Shown piece after piece: positions 51,973 through 60,507 of a stretch of DNA of 64,000 bases; positions within the stretch are counted from its first letter, which is position 1, and each line of letters opens with the position of its first letter. Position numbers and translations under genes: made by a program. The stretch lies in the NCBI GenBank assembly GCA_964544085.1, contig CAZIZT010000005.1:1-64000 (forward strand), read 5' to 3'. The stretch comes from CAZIZT01 sp964544085 (GTDB lineage: Bacteria; Campylobacterota_A; Desulfurellia; Desulfurellales; Hippeaceae). Under the pieces are notes generated by a model that saw only the letters and a program-made list of their open reading frames with translations, searched no databases and was not told where the DNA came from.

Positions 51973-52926
51973 ATGGAAGACAAGATCGATATATTACGTG
52001 TCGGCACCAACCAGATGGAACTGGTGGATTTCAGAATGTACGAAGAGAAAGAAGATGGCACGATCTATGAAGGCATCTACGGCATAAACATAGCAAAGGT
52101 CAAGGAAATCATCAAATATCCTAATCTTATTCGCATACCATCCAAAAATTCGCTTATTGAAGGTATCTACAACCTGCGAGGTGAAGTAATACCCATTGTA
52201 AGTCTTGCTCGCTGGTTGAATATTAAAGAACCAAAGGATATCAAAACAAAGAAAGTCATCATAACGATATTCAACAATATAACGGTAGGTTTTATAGTAC
52301 ACGATGCAAAACGCATAAGAAGGGTATCCTGGCGATTTGTCAAGCCTCCAAGTGAGGTTCTCAGGCACCAGTACGGCAACAAGATTATCGGAACAATCAA
52401 TCTGGATGAAGAGCATGTGATGATAATCCTCGACTTTGAGAGCATCTGCGAAGAGCTGGGCATCTTCTCCGAGGAGGATGTAAAACGCATACAGGAGACA
52501 GCTGAGCGTATAAGTGAAGGCAAAAAGAAAGCAAAGATCCTCATAGCTGACGACTCTACTACAGCAAGAAAGATCATCAAGCAGGCAGTTGCTCCACTCG
52601 CCGAGAAAATCATAGAAACAACCGATGGTCAGGAGGCGTGGGATACGCTAAACAAACTCTACGAGGAGACCAACGGCGATATTAGCAAAGCCGTTGACAT
52701 AATCATAACGGATGTTGAGATGCCCAATATGGATGGGTACAGGCTGACAAAGCTCATCAAAAACGATGAGCGATTCAGGCATATCCCGGTGGTGATGAAT
52801 ACTTCCCTATCGGGCAACGCCAACCTGCAAAAGGCAAAAGAGGTAGGCGTTGATGATTTCTGCACAAAATTCATTGCAGACGAATTTACGAAAGCTGTCG
52901 CAAAAAATCTTCAATTAGAGAGGTAG
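51973..52926 (+). CDS. cheV: Chemotaxis protein CheV (CheW domain plus receiver)
   Basis: CheW domain (about 1-165; EGIYGINIAKVKEII, GIYNLRGEVIPIVSLARWL) followed by a response-regulator receiver (about 187-312) with the acidic pair Asp193-Asp194, phospho-Asp247 (IITDVEMPNMDGYRL), a Ser/Thr position near 278 and Lys299 (FCTKFIADEF). All receiver residues are present, so it can be phosphorylated by CheA and may serve adaptation or act as a phosphate sink. Length 317. Ribosome site ggagta. Confidence 0.93.
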   Translation: MEDKIDILRVGTNQMELVDFRMYEEKEDGTIYEGIYGINIAKVKEIIKYPNLIRIPSKNSLIEGIYNLRGEVIPIVSLARWLNIKEPKDIKTKKVIITIFNNITVGFIVHDAKRIRRVSWRFVKPPSEVLRHQYGNKIIGTINLDEEHVMIILDFESICEELGIFSEEDVKRIQETAERISEGKKKAKILIADDSTTARKIIKQAVAPLAEKIIETTDGQEAWDTLNKLYEETNGDISKAVDIIITDVEMPNMDGYRLTKLIKNDERFRHIPVVMNTSLSGNANLQKAKEVGVDDFCTKFIADEFTKAVAKNLQLER

Positions 52927-52929
52927 GGT

Positions 52930-53412
52930 ATGGCTAAACTGAGTGTTGAGTGGATCAATCCATTTATTGAGGCAACGGAAGAGATACTTGAAACGGTAGC
53001 AATGATACAACCAAAGAGAGGTAAACTTCAGCTTAAGGAGAACAGTACAGTTGCCTACGATGTTAGCGGTATAATTGGTATTACCGGTGAAGCTGTAGGT
53101 TCGATTGCCTTATCCTTCCCAAAAAAAACCGCTATCACCGTTGTAAGCAACTTTATTGGTGAGGAGGTAATTGGTATAGACAGCGACACTACTGACGCCA
53201 TTGGCGAGCTTACTAACATGGTGGCAGGACGTGCAAAAAAGATATTCTCGGAGAAAGGAATAAAACTGAAAATATCCACACCAAACGTGGTTGTTGGCAA
53301 AAACCACACAATAGTTGCACCCAAGGGAACCCCAAGCATAGTGATACCTTTCGAATCAGAAGCTGGAATGTTTGCCATTCAGGTAGCCCTAAGGCCGGCA
53401 AACGGAGAATAA
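52930..53412 (+). CDS. cheX: CheX-type CheY-P phosphatase
   Basis: A 160-residue protein of the CheX/FliY/CheC phosphatase fold: ENSTVAYDVSGIIGITGEAVGSIALSF, the catalytic Glu93 and Asn96 in AIGELTNMVAGRAKK, and APKGTPSIVIPFESEAGMFAIQVAL. CheX dephosphorylates CheY-P, and cheY follows directly. The start is 3 bases after cheV. Confidence 0.92.
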   Translation: MAKLSVEWINPFIEATEEILETVAMIQPKRGKLQLKENSTVAYDVSGIIGITGEAVGSIALSFPKKTAITVVSNFIGEEVIGIDSDTTDAIGELTNMVAGRAKKIFSEKGIKLKISTPNVVVGKNHTIVAPKGTPSIVIPFESEAGMFAIQVALRPANGE

Positions 53413-53436
53413 AAATTTTTCAAGGAGTGGTAAGGT

Positions 53437-53811
53437 ATGAGAATAATAACGGTTGACGACTCCTCCACAATGAGAAGGATCATAAAAAACACTTTAAAGA
53501 GGATCGGCTACGGTGATGAGGTGCTCGAAGCCGGTGACGGCAAAGAGGCTCTCGAGATCCTTCAAAATACCGATGTTGATTTAATTATCACAGACTGGAA
53601 CATGCCAGTCATGGACGGTTTGACATTCGTAAAACACATAAGGTCTAACAGTAAATTCGATGACGTACCTATCATAATGGTAACAACTGAGGCGGCAAAG
53701 GAAGACATAATCACGGCTCTAAAAGCCGGTGTGAACAATTACATCGTTAAACCATTCACGCCGGATGTGTTAAAGGACAAAATAGACACAGTGCTTGGCA
53801 AAAAAGACTAA
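53437..53811 (+). CDS. cheY: Chemotaxis response regulator CheY
   Basis: Single receiver domain, 124 residues, that controls the flagellar motor switch. Seen: Asp7-Asp8 (TVDDSSTMRR), phospho-Asp53 (IITDWNMPVMDGL), Thr83-Thr84 (IMVTTEAAK) and Lys105 (YIVKPFTP). It follows cheX by 24 bases. The cognate kinase is CheA at 49052; the PAS kinase at 46834 may also act on it. Confidence 0.95.
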   Translation: MRIITVDDSSTMRRIIKNTLKRIGYGDEVLEAGDGKEALEILQNTDVDLIITDWNMPVMDGLTFVKHIRSNSKFDDVPIIMVTTEAAKEDIITALKAGVNNYIVKPFTPDVLKDKIDTVLGKKD

Positions 53812-54663
53812 GTGATACGTCTGCAGAACGTTTCCAAAAAATACAGAAAAGGCGGTTTTTTTGCTAAAAGCGATTTCTGGGCACTAAAAGGCATTAGTGT
53901 TGAGATAAACCCGGGTGAGCATGTAGGGATTATCGGTGAGTCAGGTGCCGGAAAAACCACACTTGGACGGATCTTAAGCCTCATAGAGCTACCAACCGAC
54001 GGTCTGGTCGAGATTGAAAACACCACAGCTACAAAGAAAAACCTAAGAAAATTGAGAAAATACATAGCTGCAGTGTTTCAGGATCCCGGCACCTCTCTCG
54101 ATCCCCTCTTCCGGGTTGTTAATACACTTAAAGAAACAGGTGCCTCTATGCAGAGGATCATGGAGGTAACTGCAAACCTCAACATTCGGCCTGAGCTGCT
54201 CCAGAAGTATCCATCCCAACTAAGTGGCGGAGAACAGCAGAGAATAGCCATTGCACGCGCTATTCTGTCAGATCCAACATATATAATCCTTGATGAAGCT
54301 ACAAGTGCCCTGGATGTATCAACACAAGCAAAAATCATGAATCTACTCTGCGATCTAAATGCCAGCAAACGTTACGCCTATGTATTCATCTCGCACGACC
54401 TGAGCCTTGCCAACTTTATTTCAGACAGGATCTATGTGATGCATGGCGGAAGTATTGTTGAAGAATATGACGTACAAGAGAAACCGTTACACCCATACAC
54501 CATCTCACTACTCAAAGGCACCGGAAAACCAATAAGAAAAAAACACAGCGGGTGCTTCTTTTATGAACAGTGTCCATCCAGAACAGAGAAATGCAAGAAA
54601 GAGACACCACAGCTAATCGAGCTTGGTAAACACAAAAAGGTGCGATGTTTCCTGTATGATTGA
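53812..54663 (+). CDS. Oligopeptide-type ABC transporter ATP-binding protein (DppF/OppF family)
   Basis: ATPase subunit. Seen: Walker A GESGAGKTTLG near 45, Q-loop FQDPGTSLDPLF, signature LSGGEQQRIAIARAI, Walker B YIILDEATSALD and switch His ISHDLSLANF. The C-terminal oligopeptide/nickel-type extension contains cysteines (CFFYEQCPSRTEKCKKETP), also common in this family. The partner permease of this type lies 11 kb away at 42251. GTG start right after the cheY stop, so it rides on the chemotaxis transcript. Length 283. Confidence 0.88.
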   Translation: MIRLQNVSKKYRKGGFFAKSDFWALKGISVEINPGEHVGIIGESGAGKTTLGRILSLIELPTDGLVEIENTTATKKNLRKLRKYIAAVFQDPGTSLDPLFRVVNTLKETGASMQRIMEVTANLNIRPELLQKYPSQLSGGEQQRIAIARAILSDPTYIILDEATSALDVSTQAKIMNLLCDLNASKRYAYVFISHDLSLANFISDRIYVMHGGSIVEEYDVQEKPLHPYTISLLKGTGKPIRKKHSGCFFYEQCPSRTEKCKKETPQLIELGKHKKVRCFLYD

Positions 54664-55717
54664 TATAGTCGATCTCACTCTGGAAGAGCTAACACAACAG
54701 ATAGTTCAACTGGGACTTGAACCCTACCGTGCACGTCAGATATTCCTGTTTATCCATCGCCACCACGTAGAGAGCTTTGAAAAAATCAGCGTTCTCAAAA
54801 AAGGGATCAGAGAACAATTGGCGGAGTTGTTTTCGATACCAAGACTCAAATTGGTCAACGAGGTAGATGCAGAAGATGGTACAAGGAAATTCCTTTTTGA
54901 ACTGGATGATTCAAATAGAATAGAATCCGTGCTCATACCCATGCGAGACGGCAAAAAAACCATATGTGTTTCAACCCAGGTAGGCTGCAGGATGCGCTGT
55001 AGATTTTGTGCAACCGGACAGATGGGGTTCAAACGAAATCTGAGAACATCCGAGATTGTGTTGCAGGTTTATCAGATTATGGATCTATGCAACATCAAAA
55101 CACCCAACATTGTCTATATGGGCATGGGTGAGCCACTCGACAACTATGAAAATGTTATTAAATCACTGAAAATTCTGACGAATCCAGAGGGAGCAAATAT
55201 CTCAAAACGACGCATAACGCTTTCAACCTGTGGCATAACACCAGCCTTAAGGCGACTGAAAAAGGATATGCCGCATATCAATATGGCGCTGTCACTACAC
55301 AGCGCCATTGATGAAAAAAGAAGCCTGCTGATGCCCATAAACAAAAAATACCCCCTCGGTGAGATTTTAAAAGAGCTTAAGGACTTCCCTATACCACGCA
55401 GAAAACGAATAACATTTGAATATGTGATGATCGACGGCATTAACGACACAAATCAGGACAGAAAAGCACTATTAAAGCTGTTGTCAAACTTCAAAAGCAA
55501 ACTCAACATCATCCCTCTCAACAGACACGACTCTATCGATGAAAGTCTCCAGCCAACGCCTGAACAACGAATAGAAGAATTTGCAGATTATCTGAGAAAG
55601 AAAGGCATGTTCGTGACGATCAGGGATTCAAAAGGGTCATCGATAAAAGCTGCGTGCGGTATGCTTGCAACGAAGGGCTCATCTGATAGTGTAAAAATGC
55701 GTAAGGGCAACAGCTAA
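54656..55717 (+). CDS. rlmN: 23S rRNA A2503 / tRNA A37 C2-methyltransferase RlmN
   Basis: Radical SAM enzyme. Seen: the cluster motif GCRMRCRFCATGQ (C-x3-C-x2-C), MGMGEPLDNYENV, ISKRRITLSTCGITPALRRL, ALSLHSAIDEKRS and the second methyl-carrying cysteine in KAACGMLA near the C terminus. The ATG at 54656 (MIDIVDLTLEEL) is chosen; it overlaps the ABC ATPase stop by 8 bases. Length 353. Its 3' end overlaps ruvC on the other strand by 39 bases. Confidence 0.95.
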   Translation: MIDIVDLTLEELTQQIVQLGLEPYRARQIFLFIHRHHVESFEKISVLKKGIREQLAELFSIPRLKLVNEVDAEDGTRKFLFELDDSNRIESVLIPMRDGKKTICVSTQVGCRMRCRFCATGQMGFKRNLRTSEIVLQVYQIMDLCNIKTPNIVYMGMGEPLDNYENVIKSLKILTNPEGANISKRRITLSTCGITPALRRLKKDMPHINMALSLHSAIDEKRSLLMPINKKYPLGEILKELKDFPIPRRKRITFEYVMIDGINDTNQDRKALLKLLSNFKSKLNIIPLNRHDSIDESLQPTPEQRIEEFADYLRKKGMFVTIRDSKGSSIKAACGMLATKGSSDSVKMRKGNS

Positions 55718-56140
55718 CGCATCAGAAACATCCAACGGTGCATTATCAAGCTTTATGCCAAGTGTTTTTTCCACAATAAAACGGATCTGCTCCTTGGAGG
55801 CATTTCCATAACCGCAAACAGCCTGCTTTATCTGCTTTGGTAGATACTGGTGAACCCTGAATCCCATATCCATTGCTGCAACAACAATTGCAGCTCTCAC
55901 CTGTGCAAGCAGCAGCGCTGATTGAATATTGACAGAGTAAAATGATCCCTCAAGCGCCACATCGGTTACGGGATACTTCTCCAGCAGTCGCTTGATATAG
56001 AGATAAACATCGTACACACGTTCATCATGGCTCTTTTTGTTGTCCAATTTTTTATAGTCGTAGAAGATTTCTTTCTGTTCTGTTTCGATAAAGCCACAGG
56101 CGGTGAGAGTGCTACCGGGATCTATGCCGATTATAAGCAT
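55679..56140 (-). CDS. ruvC: Crossover junction endodeoxyribonuclease RuvC
   Basis: Holliday-junction resolvase. Seen: catalytic Asp7 in GIDPGSTLT, Glu64 in VALEGSFY, and Asp137/Asp140 in PLDVSDALAVALTH, plus PKQIKQAVCGYGNASKEQI. Length 153 is at the lower end of the family. It overlaps the LysM gene upstream by 29 bases and rlmN on the opposite strand by 39. No ruvA or ruvB lies nearby. Confidence 0.95.
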   Translation of the reverse strand: MLIIGIDPGSTLTACGFIETEQKEIFYDYKKLDNKKSHDERVYDVYLYIKRLLEKYPVTDVALEGSFYSVNIQSALLLAQVRAAIVVAAMDMGFRVHQYLPKQIKQAVCGYGNASKEQIRFIVEKTLGIKLDNAPLDVSDALAVALTHFYTIR

Positions 56141-57698
56141 ATTTGTTGTTCAAGTTAAGCACGCGCTTCACAGCAACAAGCCTTTTCCTGTAATAGCTGT
56201 TCAAACGAGAGATCTTTATGCCGCTTCTTCTGCCCGCTGCATGAATGAAGCGGTCGTGGCCCACATAGATGCCCACGTGAGTGACTTTTGCATAATTCAT
56301 GGTGTGGAAGAACAGAAGATCGCCCACCCTGATCTGGCTCAGCGGCACAAAAACACCGGCTGTTCTATACTGCTCCTCGGCTGTTCTTGGAAGATATATG
56401 TGGAATTTGCCGAAAATCTTTTGAACAAAAGCCGAGCAATCTATTCCATGCAACAGGCTATCACCACCGAATTTGTAGGGTCTACCTATGAATCGCTCAG
56501 CATAGCTTACAAGCGCTCTTCTTTTCTCCTGAAGAATGGAGTATTCAAGCTTCAGTCTATCCATGCCAGGAAGATTCTTTTCAGGAACAAAGATAATTTG
56601 CCCTACCCTCAGTCGGTTGCTGTTTAAGTTGTTCAACATTTTTATCATGTAAATACGCGTGTGAAACTTCCTCGCCAGCTTCCACAGGTTATCACCGCGC
56701 TTCACGCGGTAAGGCTCTGAGTAGAGAAGGTACTTTATGGGAATGTAAAGCCCCTCCCTTCTCGAAATCATTATTTTCTGGGTGAGTTTACCGGGAAGCA
56801 CAATGATATCCCCGGGTCTTATAAAACGACGTTTGCCGGGGTTGAGCTCCTCTATCTCTTTCAAAGAAAGGCCAAAGCGTCGTGCTATAGAACTCAACGT
56901 ATCGCCCCTTGCAACAACGTAGAAACCATCCCCGACCTCGCCGGGCTTCAATTTCTTTCTGTTTTTGAAGATCTTTTTCATCAGGCGCTCATTTCTGGCT
57001 TCAGCGGTCTGCTTCTTTCTGGGAGCCTTGCTTACAGAACATGATGAGACAACCAGACCCTTCAACAACTGTTTTTCCACCGGTTGTGTTTTCTGGCGCG
57101 ATGAAAACCTGTTCAACACAGCACTATTTTCAATTTTCGACCAATCTATGTCTGGGTTAAGCTGCTTGAACTCTTCTATTGAACTAAGGGGAATATTACC
57201 GGCATTCCGGGATTTGCTAACAAGGGTTTTTGGTTGGCTGCTAACGGAAGGGCTTAAATGTGTCTTTTTAAGGCTACCCTTCACAGAAGCTTCTTTTTGT
57301 TTTTTGCCCTTAAAAGCGATTCTTCGTCTGTGTTTAAGCGGCAGCAGAATGGTCTGGCCAGGCCTGACTCTACGCCAGTTGACATGTGGATTGTATGCCT
57401 TAATTAATCGATACGAAATCTTGAACCTTTTCGCTATACCGATAAGTGTATCACCTTTTTTGATTGTATACTTTACTGTTCCATGACTGTCTGGAACGAC
57501 TATCTTCTGGCCAGGCCTGATTCTACGCCAGTTGACATGTGGATTTAGCGCCTTGATAACGTAGGGTTTAACGCCAAGTTTCTTACTAATGAGAATTAGA
57601 GAATCGCCTTTTTTCACGGAGTAGTAAGCAGACCACGAGCTATTGGAGCTTAAGAGAAGAAAAACAACGAAGCCGGTCAGAATGATAAGCACTCGCAT
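56112..57698 (-). CDS. Secreted LysM-repeat NlpC/P60 peptidoglycan hydrolase
   Basis: Cell-wall endopeptidase of 528 residues. Seen: a signal peptide (LIILTGFVVFLLLSSNSS), four LysM modules (YYSVKKGDSLILISKKLG; YTIKKGDTLIGIAKRFK; FYVVARGDTLSSIARRFG; YRVKRGDNLWKLARKFH), a basic linker, and an NlpC/P60 domain with catalytic Cys in GIDCSAFVQKIF, His in VTHVGIYVG and a further His in FIHAAGRRSG. Modules 1 and 2 are unusually alike at DNA level. In-frame codons continue upstream of 57698 but encode no signal; the ATG at 57698 lies 6 bases after a -10 box, with no ribosome site. Confidence 0.9.
   Translation of the reverse strand: MRVLIILTGFVVFLLLSSNSSWSAYYSVKKGDSLILISKKLGVKPYVIKALNPHVNWRRIRPGQKIVVPDSHGTVKYTIKKGDTLIGIAKRFKISYRLIKAYNPHVNWRRVRPGQTILLPLKHRRRIAFKGKKQKEASVKGSLKKTHLSPSVSSQPKTLVSKSRNAGNIPLSSIEEFKQLNPDIDWSKIENSAVLNRFSSRQKTQPVEKQLLKGLVVSSCSVSKAPRKKQTAEARNERLMKKIFKNRKKLKPGEVGDGFYVVARGDTLSSIARRFGLSLKEIEELNPGKRRFIRPGDIIVLPGKLTQKIMISRREGLYIPIKYLLYSEPYRVKRGDNLWKLARKFHTRIYMIKMLNNLNSNRLRVGQIIFVPEKNLPGMDRLKLEYSILQEKRRALVSYAERFIGRPYKFGGDSLLHGIDCSAFVQKIFGKFHIYLPRTAEEQYRTAGVFVPLSQIRVGDLLFFHTMNYAKVTHVGIYVGHDRFIHAAGRRSGIKISRLNSYYRKRLVAVKRVLNLNNKYAYNRHRSR
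57353..57392 (-). repeat. Direct DNA repeat, copy 1 (end of LysM module 2)
   Basis: 40 bases identical except at one position to 57506-57545, 153 bases (51 codons, one LysM unit) away. It encodes the NPHVNWRR(V/I)RPGQ part of the module. Confidence 0.85.
57506..57545 (-). repeat. Direct DNA repeat, copy 2 (end of LysM module 1)
   Basis: Second copy of the 40-base repeat, 39 of 40 bases the same as copy 1. Confidence 0.85.
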
Positions 57699-57704
57699 GT
57701 AATT

Positions 57705-57733
57705 TTTATACAGAAATTCAGATTCGATTTCAA
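57705..57733 (-). promoter_or_regulatory. Sigma-70 promoter for the LysM/NlpC gene (leaderless)
   Basis: Minus-strand TTGAAA (57728-57733) and TATAAA (57705-57710), 17 bases apart, each 5 of 6 to consensus. Only 6 bases separate the -10 box from the ATG at 57698. Confidence 0.65.
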
Positions 57734-57792
57734 GAAAAATACAGGTGGATATAACTAAATTAAAGTTAATTCCCTGCTCATCTGCTGCAAAA

Positions 57793-57821
57793 TTGATTTT
57801 TTTCCCCACATCAAGTATGAT
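57793..57821 (+). promoter_or_regulatory. Sigma-70 promoter for the Lon-family protease operon
   Basis: TTGATT (57793-57798) and TATGAT (57816-57821), 17 bases apart. The leader holds the ribosome site gcggggg before the ATG at 57856. Confidence 0.68.
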
Positions 57822-57855
57822 ACTTAACTTAAAGGAATGATGTGCGGGGGTTTGT

Positions 57856-58149
57856 ATGTACTCAATCGACATTATCATCGAAAAAAAGCACAGATGGAAT
57901 TTCAAAGAACTGTTGACTAACAGAAATCTCGACTACATCGAATGGTTCGTGGAATTCTCAAGTGAACGCTCTATTATCTCATGCGATGTTCATACAAGGG
58001 AACATGTAACAGAGATCGTGCGGTTCTTGAAGGACAACTCACCCGGCTCTCGCCTCGTTTTACCAAACGGTAGCAACATCAACCCGGCAAAAGAAGAGTT
58101 TGACCGTATTGTCGAGCTTATACTTAAAAAAATTAGCAGGGAGAGATAA
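57856..58149 (+). CDS. Small hypothetical protein preceding the Lon-family protease
   Basis: A 97-residue soluble protein with an alternating strand/helix pattern (YSIDIIIEKKHRWNFKELL, DYIEWFVEFSSERSIISCDV, REHVTEIVRFLKDNSPGSRLVLP), like a small ferredoxin-like or ACT-like fold; no family recognised. It is the first gene behind a clear promoter and ends at the base before the protease ATG, so it is strictly co-transcribed and could be a partner or adaptor. That is inference from position. Confidence 0.72.
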   Translation: MYSIDIIIEKKHRWNFKELLTNRNLDYIEWFVEFSSERSIISCDVHTREHVTEIVRFLKDNSPGSRLVLPNGSNINPAKEEFDRIVELILKKISRER

Positions 58150-60507
58150 ATGGCTATAAAGCAGCTCAAGTACAGAGATTTAAAGTGGGATATAAGGGTC
58201 AATCTTGACGATATAGAAGACAAAGATCCCGGACTAATAGATCAAAAACGCATCGAAGTGGCAATCACAAAACTCACATCGATACGCACCAACGACTACA
58301 ACATGTTTATCTGTGGAAACTTATCTCCAGCCCAGAAAGAGACTGTGAGACGCATGATAAAAGAAGCCTCAGGCAACGGCAAAGGGGATATCTATGACTT
58401 TTGCTACGTCAACAACTTCAAGAATCCTAAAATGCCAAAGGTTCTGAAATTACCATCCGGCAAAGGCAAAAAACTTGCAAAGCTCATGGATGAGCTTGTT
58501 AACTATCTCAAAAAAAGCGTACCGGATCTCTTCGAAAGCAAGGAATACGAAAAGCGTATCCAGGATGTGGTGAAATACTACGAAAAAAAACAAAAAGAGC
58601 TCTACGAGGAGATACAGAAAACAGCGAATGAGATGGATTTTGTGCTCAAATTTTCCCAGATGGGTATATCCATTCTGCCTATAGTGGCAGGCAAAGCCAT
58701 ATCGGAAAGGGAGTTTGCAAGTCTCTCAGATGAGCTCAAAAAAAGCATTGAGGAGAAACGTAGAAAGTTAGAAGAGCATATAAACGAGTTTCTCCGAAAA
58801 AGCAAAGAGCTGGAGAAGGAAAAACTCGATAGGATTAAAAAAATTAACGATGAGATGGGGTTGTTAATCGTAAGTCAGAAGATCGATGAAATAAAGGCGC
58901 AATTCAAGGGATTGCACGATGTTGAATCGTATCTGGATCAGGTTGAAGAGTACACCCTGAATAACATCGCCATTTTTCTGCCTCAAAAGAACCAGCCCTT
59001 CCCCTTTTTGCAGCTACAGAACCGCTATGTGGAGTACAAGGTAAATGTGTTTGTTGACAATGAAGAAACCAAAGGTATTCCTGTAATTTACGAGGAAAAT
59101 CCAACTTACTACAATGTATTCGGTAAGATTGAAAAGCAGGCTTATCTTGGTGCATTTATAACCGATTTTACACATATAGTTGCAGGGAGCATTCACAAAG
59201 CAAATGGTGGCTATTTGATACTTGACGCCTTCAGTGTGCTCACCAGCCCGGGTGTATGGGATACTCTCAAGAAATCATTGCTTGCAAAGAAGAGCACAAT
59301 CGAAGAGTGGAGCGAGAAATACGGAATAATAGCCTCAGAGACATTAAAGCCCGAACCAATAGAGCTACAGGTTAACGTAGTTATGGTTGGCCCCGAGTAT
59401 TTGTATGATCTGCTATTCTACTACGACGATGATTTCCAGAAACTATTCAAACTGAAAACCAATTACAACCATGCAGTTCCAAAAACAAAGGATAATGTGA
59501 GAGCCTTTGCCGCAAAGATCATGGCATACTGCAAAGAAAATAATCTAAAGTTTCCCGACAAAGGTGCTATTGTCTCACTACTTAAATATGCCGCACGCTT
59601 AAGTGATGATAAAGAGAAGCTCTGGGCATATCATGATGACATAACAGACATAGTAAAAGAAGCAGACAGAAACACACAGGGCAATTACATACAGCAAAAG
59701 GATGTAGAACTCATAATCAAACAGAGGCAATTCCTGCGCGATCTATGGCGTGAGAAGATATATGAAATGATAGAGACTGGTCAGATAATAATCGATTTAA
59801 AAGGCAAGAAGATAGGTGAAATTAACGGACTCTCGGTTATTGACCTTGGAGATTTTTCGTTTGGCAGACCAAACAAAATTACAGTAAAGACATTCCTCGG
59901 CAAGGAGGGTATCATTAACATCGAACGTGAGTCCAAACTATCTGGCAAAATATTCGATAAAGCATCCATGATCATAGCAGGTTATCTTGGTTCGATGTAC
60001 GGTTTCAACAAGCCACTCGGTTTTTCAGCCACCATTTCATTTGAGCAATCCTACTCCTACATCGAAGGTGATAGCGCATCCGTTGCTGAAACGGTGGCAC
60101 TACTTTCATCACTTGCTGGTGTGGAGATTAAGCAAAACCTTGCCGTCACCGGTTCCATGAATCAAAATGGTGAAGTTCAACCCATAGGAGGAGTTAACGA
60201 AAAAATTGAGGGTTTCTACGATATATGCAAGCTGACCGGTAACCTCAAGGGTAGCGGCGTTGTCATCCCCCACAAAAATACGCGAAACCTCGTTCTTCGC
60301 GATGACGTTCTTAATGCTGTAAAGAAAGGTGATTTCTCCATATACACCATAGAACACATAGATGAGGCTATTGAACTCTTCAGCGGTATGAAAGCCGGAA
60401 AGCGAACAAAAAAGGGGTTCGAGAGAGGAACTTTTCATTATCTCGTGGATAGAAAGATTAAACAAATGAATGAATTCTATAGAAAAAACGATGAGGGGAA
60501 TGAGTAG
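58150..60507 (+). CDS. Lon-family protease with unusual P-loop (LonB/AAA_32-like)
   Basis: A 785-residue protein with a C-terminal Lon serine protease domain: Ser642 in EGDSASVAET and Lys685 in GGVNEKIEGFY, 43 residues apart as in Lon. The N-terminal ATPase-like domain has a coiled-coil insertion (about 130-275) and the AAA_32 motif ANGGYLILDAFSVL. The Walker A position (56-65, GNLSPAQKET) lacks the GKT/GRT signature, so ATP binding may be lost or altered. It starts at the base after the small upstream gene and is directly followed by aroC. It is not the classical LonA. Confidence 0.88.
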   Translation: MAIKQLKYRDLKWDIRVNLDDIEDKDPGLIDQKRIEVAITKLTSIRTNDYNMFICGNLSPAQKETVRRMIKEASGNGKGDIYDFCYVNNFKNPKMPKVLKLPSGKGKKLAKLMDELVNYLKKSVPDLFESKEYEKRIQDVVKYYEKKQKELYEEIQKTANEMDFVLKFSQMGISILPIVAGKAISEREFASLSDELKKSIEEKRRKLEEHINEFLRKSKELEKEKLDRIKKINDEMGLLIVSQKIDEIKAQFKGLHDVESYLDQVEEYTLNNIAIFLPQKNQPFPFLQLQNRYVEYKVNVFVDNEETKGIPVIYEENPTYYNVFGKIEKQAYLGAFITDFTHIVAGSIHKANGGYLILDAFSVLTSPGVWDTLKKSLLAKKSTIEEWSEKYGIIASETLKPEPIELQVNVVMVGPEYLYDLLFYYDDDFQKLFKLKTNYNHAVPKTKDNVRAFAAKIMAYCKENNLKFPDKGAIVSLLKYAARLSDDKEKLWAYHDDITDIVKEADRNTQGNYIQQKDVELIIKQRQFLRDLWREKIYEMIETGQIIIDLKGKKIGEINGLSVIDLGDFSFGRPNKITVKTFLGKEGIINIERESKLSGKIFDKASMIIAGYLGSMYGFNKPLGFSATISFEQSYSYIEGDSASVAETVALLSSLAGVEIKQNLAVTGSMNQNGEVQPIGGVNEKIEGFYDICKLTGNLKGSGVVIPHKNTRNLVLRDDVLNAVKKGDFSIYTIEHIDEAIELFSGMKAGKRTKKGFERGTFHYLVDRKIKQMNEFYRKNDEGNE

